A DNA stretch of 6,046 bases from an uncultured Alphaproteobacteria bacterium (GTDB lineage: Bacteria > Pseudomonadota > Alphaproteobacteria > Bin95), in NCBI GenBank assembly GCA_913060845.1, contig CAJXVF010000165.1, positions 1 to 6,046 of the forward strand. The letters are read 5' to 3'. Both the position numbers and the translations under genes were made by a program. Of this stretch, positions 1 through 5,296 are shown in pieces; the first letter of the stretch is position 1; each line of letters opens with the position of its first letter. The notes beneath the pieces were generated by a model. The model ran no database searches. It was not told where the DNA came from and was given only the letters and a program-made list of their open reading frames with translations.

Positions 1-496
1 GCTTTGGCGCCATTGCCGCCATTTTTTGCTTTGGCGGTTCAATAGCCTTCACTGGTTTTTCAGCGACTGCTTGCTTTGTTGGCAGCGCTTCGCCGCTCAG
101 GCTTTCCAGAAGGTCGATAACCACATGATCGTCCGCAAGAAAATGGCGGACACTACGCGCACGAGCATAGCTTACGTCCGCAGCACCCGGGCCAACTTGG
201 CTAACCGCGACGCGCTTGCGTCCCTTAATGCGCTTCAAGTCAAAGCTATTATCCGCTGCAAACCGCACAATTGCGCCGTTTGGCTGAAGCTCTAGCTCAT
301 ACGGAGTAGATTCGCGCCAATCAAAGACGATCCGGACATAGCCATCATGCTTGCCATACCGGACGCGAACATCGCGCGCGTCTCGGGCGAAAGCCGTACC
401 GATTGCAGTGATAAAGATCAGTCCCGCCAGAAGGAGCGTGAGGACAGGCGCGCGGACCGCTGCTGCCCGGGTTGCAGCGTGGGCGCTTTGCATCAT
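1..496 (-). CDS. Secreted or membrane-anchored protein with AMIN-like N-terminal module (5' part only)
   Basis: This reading frame is open from the ATG at 496-494 to the window edge (165 codons, no stop), so the C-terminal part is missing. The start overlaps the cheZ stop as ATGA. A second ATG follows immediately; the overlap favours the first. Residues 1-37 look like a signal peptide or N-anchor: R10 and R15, a hydrophobic run at 17-36, and a possible AFA|RD cleavage after A37. Residues 42-131 are beta-rich. A VRVRYGKHDGYVRIVFDW stretch at 43-60 and VRHFLADDHVVIDLL at 116-130 resemble, from memory, the AMIN-like start of large TPR proteins in alphaproteobacterial flagellar loci. From about 139 the chain becomes a Lys/Pro/Ala-rich linker, which fits a longer multidomain protein. 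Its place at the end of the chemotaxis-switch operon suggests an envelope role linked to motility, but the function is unknown and no catalytic motif is visible. Confidence 0.72.
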   Translation of the reverse strand, partial: MMQSAHAATRAAAVRAPVLTLLLAGLIFITAIGTAFARDARDVRVRYGKHDGYVRIVFDWRESTPYELELQPNGAIVRFAADNSFDLKRIKGRKRVAVSQVGPGAADVSYARARSVRHFLADDHVVIDLLESLSGEALPTKQAVAEKPVKAIEPPKQKMAAMAPK

Positions 497-1083
497 GCTT
501 CTGCCAACATCCGGTCAATATCTTCCTGGGTCATGCCCTCGCCAGGCAAAGCTTGGCCATTGAGTAGCTGTTCCGTACTTGCCTCAGCGATACCTGGTGC
601 ACGCCGCGTCGAGCCATCTTTGGACAGGACAGTCGCATCCAGCCCGAAACTCGCGCAGATAGCCGCGATCCGGTGATCAATCGACCGCAGCGTATCAACG
701 ACCTTGCGCACACGCTGTCCTGTCAGGTCCTGAAAATTACAGGACTCGTATATGTCCGTTACAGCTTGCCGGATGGCTTCAGCTTGGGCCGTGTCAGCGA
801 CACCCGCACCTATGCGTTCAACGCGCTCTGTTGCATCCAGTATCTGGCCAGTCGCGATTTCCGTCGTATCTACAATTGCGGACAACTCGTCTGTTGCGTT
901 TGGAATTTCTTTGTCCCGGATGCGATCCGCACCCAGAGACTTCAAGTCTTCCATCGAGGTGTTGATCTCGTTCGCCAACGCCATGATTTCTAGGCGGAGC
1001 CGCTCTTCGCTGCGGCTTGGCGTACGGACTTTTGGTTCATCAGCGCTAAACGTGCGCAATTCAAGATCAGGCGTCGCAGTCAT
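493..1083 (-). CDS. cheZ: CheZ, protein phosphatase acting on CheY-P
   Basis: The frame encodes 196 residues. CheZ proteins are dimeric four-helix-bundle phosphatases that dephosphorylate CheY-P and so end the switching signal. The family hallmark CNFQDLTGQRVRKVV lies at residues 115-129. D119 and Q123 correspond to the Asp/Gln pair of enterobacterial CheZ, in which the Gln positions the attacking water. Residues 26-145 look helical. A linker (about 150-180) leads to a C-terminal amphipathic segment, MTQEDIDRMLAEA (184-196), in the place of the CheY-docking helix. I chose the ATG at 1083 because AGGAG lies 10 bases upstream at 1098-1094; the frame stays open further upstream, to a possible start at 1227, but that would overlap the end of cheY. 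It is shorter than the E. coli protein (about 214 residues), as is usual in alphaproteobacteria. It follows cheY after 49 bases and overlaps the next gene by four. Confidence 0.93.
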   Translation of the reverse strand: MTATPDLELRTFSADEPKVRTPSRSEERLRLEIMALANEINTSMEDLKSLGADRIRDKEIPNATDELSAIVDTTEIATGQILDATERVERIGAGVADTAQAEAIRQAVTDIYESCNFQDLTGQRVRKVVDTLRSIDHRIAAICASFGLDATVLSKDGSTRRAPGIAEASTEQLLNGQALPGEGMTQEDIDRMLAEA

Positions 1084-1093
1084 GAGCGCGCAT

Positions 1094-1098
1094 CTCCT
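1094..1098 (-). promoter_or_regulatory. Ribosome binding site of cheZ
   Basis: AGGAG on the minus strand, 10 bases before the cheZ ATG at 1083. It decides the start: the frame is open upstream of it, and an ATG at the site itself (GGAGATG) is in another frame. Confidence 0.7.
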
Positions 1099-1110
1099 AT
1101 AGCAATCTCT

Positions 1111-1126
1111 GGCGGGAAACGCCGCC
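1111..1126 (-). other. Small GC-rich hairpin between cheY and cheZ
   Basis: The arms GGCGG (1111-1115) and CCGCC (1122-1126) are perfect inverted repeats around a 6-base loop, just after the cheY stop. No T-run follows on the minus strand, so it is not an intrinsic terminator. It could protect or separate the cheY message, but a 5-bp stem may also be chance. Confidence 0.25.
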
Positions 1127-1132
1127 GGGCGC

Positions 1133-1516
1133 TTACGCTGCGAGCACAGCCGCGAGTTTGGCGCGGAGGGTTTCCGCGTTGAACGGCTTGACGATGTAGT
1201 TGTTGACGCCGGCTTTGCGCGCTTCAATCACATTATCAGGCTTGCTTTCTGCCGTGATCATGATGAACGGCATAGTTTGCAGCTTGCTGTCATTGCGCAC
1301 TTCTTTGAGAAGCTGCAGGCCAGTCATCGGCTCCATATTCCAATCGGAAATAATGAGCTGATAATCTTTATCTCGAAGCTTGGTCAGGGCGGCGCTGCCG
1401 TCCGTCGCTTCATCAACATTTTCAAAGCCAATCTGCTTCAACAGGTTTCGAACGATACGCAGCATCGTCTTGTAATCATCGACGATGAGGATCGGCATGT
1501 TCCTACTTACGGCCAT
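1133..1516 (-). CDS. cheY: CheY-type single-domain response regulator
   Basis: The frame encodes a 127-residue receiver domain with no output domain, the size of CheY. All the phosphorylation residues are present: the acidic pair D13 and D14 (ILIVDD), phosphoacceptor D58 (IISDWNM), switch threonine T88 (MITAES), Y107 and K110 (NNYIVKPF). The phosphorylated form should bind FliM at the motor and be reset by CheZ, and both partners are encoded in the same operon. The start is set at the ATG at 1516, which has GGGAG seven bases upstream. Alternatives are a GTG at 1552, which adds 12 unconserved residues, and an internal ATG before PILIVDD at residue 7, which has its own AGGA; the mature protein could begin at either of these. 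A 93-base gap separates it from the MotE-like gene, the longest gap inside this operon. Confidence 0.93.
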   Translation of the reverse strand: MAVSRNMPILIVDDYKTMLRIVRNLLKQIGFENVDEATDGSAALTKLRDKDYQLIISDWNMEPMTGLQLLKEVRNDSKLQTMPFIMITAESKPDNVIEARKAGVNNYIVKPFNAETLRAKLAAVLAA

Positions 1517-1523
1517 CGGAGTT

Positions 1524-1528
1524 CTCCC
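1524..1528 (-). promoter_or_regulatory. Ribosome binding site of cheY
   Basis: GGGAG on the minus strand, seven bases before the ATG at 1516-1514. It supports that start over the upstream in-frame GTG at 1552. Confidence 0.6.
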
Positions 1529-1536
1529 GGGCATTA

Positions 1537-1557
1537 GAGCAGTTCTGTTCACTGCTC
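1537..1557 (-). other. Perfect 7-bp hairpin in the cheY leader
   Basis: GAGCAGT (1537-1543) and ACTGCTC (1551-1557) are exact inverted repeats around a 7-base loop. In the minus-strand transcript the hairpin ends 20 bases before the cheY start codon. No U-tract follows it, so it is not a terminator. It may be an mRNA processing or stability element, or a protein-binding palindrome. There is nothing else to support a role. Confidence 0.3.
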
Positions 1558-1609
1558 ATCCTGCGTTTTAGACGGTTACTGAGTGGTGAATCTTGAGTTC
1601 TCTGGAGCG

Positions 1610-2239
1610 TCATTTCCGGCGTAGTAGTCGGCCAAGCTCATTGGCTTTCTCCGCAGACATCCGGGAGAGTACAGGTGCTAAAGAGCGAGCGGAGATTTCA
1701 CGGGCGATGGGTGCGAGCATCGCCATGTCCATTGCTTCGAACAGCCGGGCGGCATCCTTAGGCTTCATCGCCTTGTAGGCCTTCGCAAGCTTAGTCAGCC
1801 GCGCCTTGTCAGCCCCCATATCAGCCTGCTTTGCGGCTTCAATTTCTGCTGATTGCTTGGCAAGGACGGCCTGAAGCCGCTTCATTTCCTTCGCTTGATC
1901 CGCCAGCCTGGTTTCCATAACCGCAGCCACGCGTTCACGCTCGACCAGTCGCGCCTCACGCTCATCAATTTGGCGACGGCGTTCTGCTAACTGCTTCAGC
2001 ACGGTAAGTTCGCCGGCGTTCAGCGAGAACCTTGCTTTTGCTGGCTTCTTGAGCTCTGCAGTTTCCGGCTCAGCCTTATCCACCGCAGCGTCTTTAGCCG
2101 TGGCTTCAGTCGCAGGCGCTTTAGCTTCGTCAGCAGCCCAGGCGTTCTGCACGAGTGTCAGGCCGCCCCCAGCCAGAAGCATCCCAGTAAGCCCAACGAT
2201 CGCTACGCGTTTCGTAAAGGTGCGAAATCCAACGCTCAT
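1610..2239 (-). CDS. MotE-like periplasmic flagellar protein (MgtE N-like C-terminal domain)
   Basis: The frame encodes 209 residues. A signal peptide or anchor is clear: K10-R11, a hydrophobic run at 12-30, and AWA|A near residue 35. An Ala/Glu/Lys-rich spacer follows (36-70). Residues 78-140 form a long charged coiled coil (RRRQIDEREARLVERERV and onward). The C terminus (148-207), with AYKAMKPKDAARLFEAMD at 154-171 and paired helices ending in LGRLL, matches the MotE / MgtE intracellular N-like pattern. In Sinorhizobium, MotE is a periplasmic protein needed for correct folding and stability of MotC. Relatives are common next to fliM in alphaproteobacteria, where the partner is less clear. 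No motC or motD is visible here. Translation probably depends on the upstream gene: its ATG overlaps the previous stop as ATGA, and no strong Shine-Dalgarno is visible. Confidence 0.82.
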   Translation of the reverse strand: MSVGFRTFTKRVAIVGLTGMLLAGGGLTLVQNAWAADEAKAPATEATAKDAAVDKAEPETAELKKPAKARFSLNAGELTVLKQLAERRRQIDEREARLVERERVAAVMETRLADQAKEMKRLQAVLAKQSAEIEAAKQADMGADKARLTKLAKAYKAMKPKDAARLFEAMDMAMLAPIAREISARSLAPVLSRMSAEKANELGRLLRRK

Positions 2240-2658
2240 TGCATTGATAGGACAGCATCCGCCGTCCTCCTCTTCGTCTTTGTTTCTGGCTTCGCCTTGG
2301 GCATAGGCGGCGCTTCGCCAAAGAAATCGACCTCAACTTCAGGCGCTGGGCGATAGGCATTCTGGATCACAGGTGCCGCAATAACGGGCGTAGCGTCCTT
2401 CGCGATCCGTTCCATGGTGCGCTTATGCTCAGCCTCGGCGATTAGCGCCGTGCGCAGGCGTTCAAGCCCGGCTTCTGCCGCGTCAGCCCGCTCAGCGAAT
2501 GTTTGAAGCTCTTTATTCCATTCGGCATGGGTTTTACGAAGCGCCTTTAAGCGCGCGCTCATACGCAAGCCAACAAGGATCGCGATTGTCAGTGCCGCCA
2601 GCACAGCCATGTCCAAACTAACAAGGACTTCTGGCTGCAAGATCATATCAAGGGTCAT
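2236..2658 (-). CDS. Small single-pass membrane protein of the flagellar operon (DUF6468-like, function unknown)
   Basis: The frame encodes 140 residues. A short N-terminal segment leads into one transmembrane helix at about 13-31, with R32, R36, K38, R41 and K42 just after it, predicting a cytoplasmic C-terminal part. Residues 37-87 form an amphipathic, coiled-coil-like helix rich in Ala, Glu and Arg. A Pro-rich stretch follows, then an acidic-aromatic motif, EVEVDFFGEAPP (107-118), and a basic tail. The size, layout and position directly after fliM match the alphaproteobacterial family I recall as DUF6468; that assignment is from memory. It overlaps both fliM and the MotE-like gene by four bases (ATGA), so it is translated with them and is probably a motor accessory protein. 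No biochemical role can be read from the sequence. Confidence 0.85.
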   Translation of the reverse strand: MTLDMILQPEVLVSLDMAVLAALTIAILVGLRMSARLKALRKTHAEWNKELQTFAERADAAEAGLERLRTALIAEAEHKRTMERIAKDATPVIAAPVIQNAYRPAPEVEVDFFGEAPPMPKAKPETKTKRRTADAVLSMQ

Positions 2659-3755
2659 GCTTCTTTTGACCTCGCGCGATCTTCAACCCTAATCGCGACC
2701 CGGTCATTCTTCCGACCCATCTGGCCCTCAAACAACGGAACGCCACTGGAATTGATATGCACCGGCGACTCAGGCGTCGCATTCAGAACAATCTGGCTAC
2801 CCGGCTTCCACCCAAGCACCTCAGACAAAGGCATCACGACCTGGTCCAGTACCGCTTCGACCTTCACGCTGGTCGAACGCAGTTCGTGGGCCAGATGGGT
2901 TTCCCAAATCTGGTCCCGACCGAACTTCTCGCCCAAGAACATCTGCAGCAGCAGCTCACGAATAGGCTCAAGCGTGCCGTAGGGAATGACAATTTCGATA
3001 CGCCCACCACGCTCCTCCATCTCAACACGAAGTTCAATAAGAACGGCGGCGTTGGAGGGGCGGACAATGGCGGCAAAACGGGGATTGGTTTCAAGGCTCT
3101 TGGCGCGAAATTGGATGGGGCTCAGCGGCGCAAATGCGTCCGACATATCGGACAGCACCACATTCACCATCCGTGTGACCAGATTACGTTCAATCCTGGT
3201 GTAAGGCCGTCCTTCGGCCCGCATAGATGTCATCGCTTTGCGCCCGCCAAGCAACACATCCACGACCGAATAGATCAGTGCGGAGTCAACGGTCAGAATG
3301 CCTTGCGCATCCCACTCCTCAGCCCGGAATACGCTAATCATCGCGGGCAAGGGAATGCTATTCAGATAGTCGCCATAACGGACGGAGCGAATATTCTCGA
3401 GCGACACTTCAACATTATCAGACGTCAGGCCGCGCAAGCTGGTCGAAAGACTGCGCACGAGGCGATCAAAGACGACCTCAAGCATCGGCAGGCGCTCATA
3501 CGACACCAACGAGCTATTAACGAGCGCGTGGAGGCCAGACTCGGGCTCATCGGAGTCCTCATCATCAAAGCCAAGCAGTGAATCAATTTCGTCCTGATTG
3601 AGCGCACGGTCGCCCTCACCTTCTACAGCGACAGCGCCGAAGTCATCGTCATCGGCACTTGCTTTGCTATCAGCATCGCTATCGCCGCCAGCAGCATCTG
3701 CCCAAGCGTCAGCCATTGCGTCTTGGTCGACAGGTGGTTCTTCAACAGCAGCCAT
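2655..3755 (-). CDS. fliM: FliM, flagellar motor switch protein
   Basis: The frame encodes 366 residues. FliM forms the middle of the cytoplasmic C-ring, binds CheY-P and sets rotation direction with FliG and FliN. The CheY-binding peptide LNQDEIDSLLGF is at residues 52-63. The middle domain runs from about 75 to 270, beginning HALVNSSLVSYERLPMLE, with the conserved SIPLPAMISVF and VVDVLLGG segments. The SpoA (FliN-like) domain occupies about 290-362. The CheY-binding peptide normally sits at the very N terminus; here about 50 acidic residues precede it, including DQDAMADAWADA (10-21), so the protein is longer than E. coli FliM (334). The ATG at 3755 follows the fliL stop by 22 bases with only a weak GAG-type ribosome site. 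A start at M14 is possible but has no better site. It overlaps the next gene by ATGA. No fliN lies beside it. Confidence 0.96.
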   Translation of the reverse strand: MAAVEEPPVDQDAMADAWADAAGGDSDADSKASADDDDFGAVAVEGEGDRALNQDEIDSLLGFDDEDSDEPESGLHALVNSSLVSYERLPMLEVVFDRLVRSLSTSLRGLTSDNVEVSLENIRSVRYGDYLNSIPLPAMISVFRAEEWDAQGILTVDSALIYSVVDVLLGGRKAMTSMRAEGRPYTRIERNLVTRMVNVVLSDMSDAFAPLSPIQFRAKSLETNPRFAAIVRPSNAAVLIELRVEMEERGGRIEIVIPYGTLEPIRELLLQMFLGEKFGRDQIWETHLAHELRSTSVKVEAVLDQVVMPLSEVLGWKPGSQIVLNATPESPVHINSSGVPLFEGQMGRKNDRVAIRVEDRARSKEA

Positions 3756-3777
3756 AAGGGTAGAACTCGCTTTTCAG

Positions 3778-4296
3778 CTACTGGATCAGGAATTCGGTGA
3801 GCAGCACATTGCGCACCACCGGTTTGTCGAAGGAGGCATTTGCCCGCACTAGCAGCTCTTCCTTGAGCCGCATCAGTCCAGCGGAACCGGATAGTTCACG
3901 CGGACGCATTTCCCGCAGGAACGCCTGGAAACCATCCAGCACGGACGCGCCCTGCGCCTTTGCCAGATCCAGATCAACGCCCGGCTCTAACTCCAAAGTC
4001 GCAACGACGCGGAGATACGCGCTTTGCTTGCCTTCACTGGTCAGATTAACCAGAAGGCTGGGCAATTCGTGAAAGACCGATTTCGCTTTGGGCTTCTCAG
4101 GATCATCGGCTGCTGCGACACCAGCGCCTGCCGGCGGTTCGATCACTTCCTCGCCGCCCATCATCATGAATGCACCGCCGCCAGCGAGCAGTAGCACCAG
4201 AACGCCAGCGCCAATAATGATGAGCTTCTTCTTTTTGCTCTTCGGCTTGGCGCCGTCTTCGTCTTCTGTCTCAGCGTCAGTCTCTTTGTCGGCCAT
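3778..4296 (-). CDS. fliL: FliL, flagellar basal body-associated protein
   Basis: The frame encodes 172 residues. FliL is a single-pass inner-membrane protein around the stator units that supports torque and stator activation. The cytoplasmic N terminus is acidic, then basic (KPKSKKKK at 17-24). The transmembrane helix is at 25-46 and is followed by a Gly/Ala/Pro linker. The periplasmic FliL domain starts at about 74 (FHELPSLLVNL), continues with an AYLRVVATLELE strand, and ends with GSAGLMRLKEELLVRANA and VRNVLLTEFLIQ at the C terminus; these are family-typical. It is the first gene of the minus-strand operon. The ribosome site is weak, and an ATG 17 bases upstream is out of frame. Its promoter should lie in 4297-4400, where a CtrA-like box is present. 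Confidence 0.95.
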   Translation of the reverse strand: MADKETDAETEDEDGAKPKSKKKKLIIIGAGVLVLLLAGGGAFMMMGGEEVIEPPAGAGVAAADDPEKPKAKSVFHELPSLLVNLTSEGKQSAYLRVVATLELEPGVDLDLAKAQGASVLDGFQAFLREMRPRELSGSAGLMRLKEELLVRANASFDKPVVRNVLLTEFLIQ

Positions 4297-4346
4297 AAGC
4301 TTGATCCAGGCATACTGTGCGTTCCCTAGACTCTATGGCGATTACG

Positions 4347-4362
4347 GTTAACTCGGCGTGAA
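4347..4362 (-). promoter_or_regulatory. Candidate CtrA binding site upstream of fliL
   Basis: The minus strand reads TTCACGCCGAGTTAAC, which matches TTAA-N7-TTAAC at 8 of 9 fixed positions (second base pair of the first half-site differs). Its proximal edge is 50 bases from the fliL start codon, where a CtrA site overlapping a -35 region would be expected. CtrA directly controls early flagellar operons, including fliLM, in Caulobacter. I see no clear -10 element. From base composition alone, such a one-mismatch match would arise by chance in roughly one of twenty regions this size. Confidence 0.38.
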
Positions 4363-4412
4363 GGCTGGGTGCCCCGCAAGCTAAATGCGGTAATTCTTGC
4401 CGAGTGCGGCCA

Positions 4413-4448
4413 GTCAATCGCTCGTCAAATCAACCAACCTCAAGTCAA
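4413..4448 (+). promoter_or_regulatory. Phased TCAA/GTCAA repeats, candidate enhancer for the flgF promoter
   Basis: TCAA occurs at 4414, 4425, 4430, 4440 and 4445; three copies are GTCAA (4413, 4424, 4444). Spacings of 11, 5, 10 and 5 bases put the copies in step with full or half helical turns. The array lies about 55-90 bases upstream of the predicted start site, within the range used by sigma-54 activators such as FlbD. It may be an activator site, but I do not know the motif. Confidence 0.35.
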
Positions 4449-4476
4449 CCCATTGATTTACAACGATAGATAAAAC

Positions 4477-4492
4477 TGGCCCGGCGATTGCT
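4477..4492 (+). promoter_or_regulatory. Sigma-54 (-24/-12) promoter of flgF-flgG
   Basis: The sequence TGGCCCGGCGATTGCT matches the sigma-54 consensus TGGCAC-N5-TTGCW at every key base except the C for A at position 5. The invariant GG (4478-4479) and GC (4490-4491) are exactly 10 bases apart. Transcription should start near 4503, leaving a leader of about 35 bases before the flgF ATG. Rod genes are sigma-54 dependent in Caulobacter, which agrees. Confidence 0.85.
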
Positions 4493-4537
4493 TAGGGATA
4501 TCCAGCTGCGAACCATCGCCGTTGGAGAACGACCGAA

Positions 4538-5263
4538 ATGCAAAATCCAGGTTACATCGCCCTATCCCGCCAAGTCGTACTGACCCGGCAGTTGGATGTG
4601 GTTGCGAATAACATCGCGAACCTGAGCACCACCGGCTTCAAGCGCCAGAACATCATGTTTGCTGAGCACCTGTCGAAGATGGACAACCGGGAAAGCGCCT
4701 CTTATGTGGTCGATTCCGGCACCATGCGCGATATGGGCCAAGGCCCGTTGCAAACCACAGGTAATTCAATGGATTTAGCCATTGAAGGCGATGGCTACTT
4801 CACGGTCGATACACCGCGCGGCGTTCGCTACACCAGGGACGGCCAATTCACGCGTGGGCCAGAAGGCAACGTTATCACCCCCAGCGGCTTCGCCCTGCTG
4901 GATGAGAATAATGCGCCAGTTCAAGTACCTGTAGACGCTAAGGAAATCACCGTCGGAAAGGACGGTTCAGTTTTCGGGGATGATCAGCAAGTCGCACGAG
5001 TACAACTCGTCGACTTCAACAATCCGCAAGCGCTAATCCATACAGCTGACGGCCTCTACAAGGCTGACGGCGAGCCCAAACCGTCTGAGAACGGCAGAAT
5101 TCAGCAAGGCATGCTGGAAAGCTCGAACGTCAACCCAGTCAACGAACTCGTGACCATGCTGGAAATCCAGCGGGACTACCAAGCAAGTCATCGCATGATG
5201 AAGTCTGAGCATGACCGCCTCTCCAGGGCGATCAAAGAGCTCGGCCGCGTCGAACAAGGCTAA
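4538..5263 (+). CDS. flgF: FlgF, proximal rod protein
   Basis: The frame encodes 241 residues. FlgF is a periplasmic axial protein of the proximal rod, exported by the flagellar type III apparatus without a cleaved signal peptide. The N-terminal rod motif, ANNIANLSTTGFKR, is at 23-36. The central flagellar hook-basal body domain contains SMDLAIEGDGYF, then RYTRDGQF. The C-terminal helix region begins with LESSNVNPVNELVTM (193-207) and continues with EIQRDYQASHRMM. The length and the MQNPGYIALSRQ start are usual for alphaproteobacterial FlgF. GGAG at 4524-4527 lies 10 bases before the ATG. It is separated from flgG by 33 bases and is paralogous to it; lack of the longer FlgG-type insert after the N-terminal motif, and its place first in the pair, identify it as FlgF. 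Confidence 0.96.
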   Translation: MQNPGYIALSRQVVLTRQLDVVANNIANLSTTGFKRQNIMFAEHLSKMDNRESASYVVDSGTMRDMGQGPLQTTGNSMDLAIEGDGYFTVDTPRGVRYTRDGQFTRGPEGNVITPSGFALLDENNAPVQVPVDAKEITVGKDGSVFGDDQQVARVQLVDFNNPQALIHTADGLYKADGEPKPSENGRIQQGMLESSNVNPVNELVTMLEIQRDYQASHRMMKSEHDRLSRAIKELGRVEQG

Positions 5264-5282
5264 CGGTCAACAAGACCGATTT

Positions 5283-5288
5283 GAGGAG
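5283..5288 (+). promoter_or_regulatory. Ribosome binding site of flgG
   Basis: GAGGAG, eight bases before the flgG ATG at 5297. It is the strongest Shine-Dalgarno in the window, in keeping with FlgG being needed in larger amounts than FlgF. Confidence 0.8.
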
Positions 5289-5296
5289 TTTCTCTA

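Larger units (their letters stand above)
4297..4537. promoter_or_regulatory. Divergent control region between fliL and flgF
   Basis: No convincing gene lies in these 241 bases. The region separates two divergent flagellar operons and must hold promoters for both. I see a strong sigma-54 element facing flgF, an array of TCAA repeats upstream of it, and a CtrA-like box facing fliL. I see no convincing sigma-28 element (TAAA-N15-GCCGATAA type) on either strand. Confidence 0.8.

Noticed and set aside
1..36. GCTTTGGCG repeated at 1-9 and 28-36
   Set aside because: It encodes the repetitive Lys/Pro/Ala linker of the truncated protein and is too short to be called a repeat element.
347..1102. Several plus-strand frames opposite cheZ and the secreted protein
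   Set aside because: They are shadows of the minus-strand genes, with low-complexity Arg/Ser/Ala translations and no recognisable family.
2757..3581. Plus-strand open frame of 274 residues opposite fliM
   Set aside because: It is fully antisense to a confidently identified gene. Its composition (rich in His, Arg, Gln) is what the reverse complement of coding sequence gives, and no domain or ribosome site is evident.
4396..4413. Possible sigma-54 promoter on the minus strand (TGGCCGCACTCGGCA) facing fliL
   Set aside because: The GG and GC are 9 bases apart instead of 10, and the TTGC half is degenerate.
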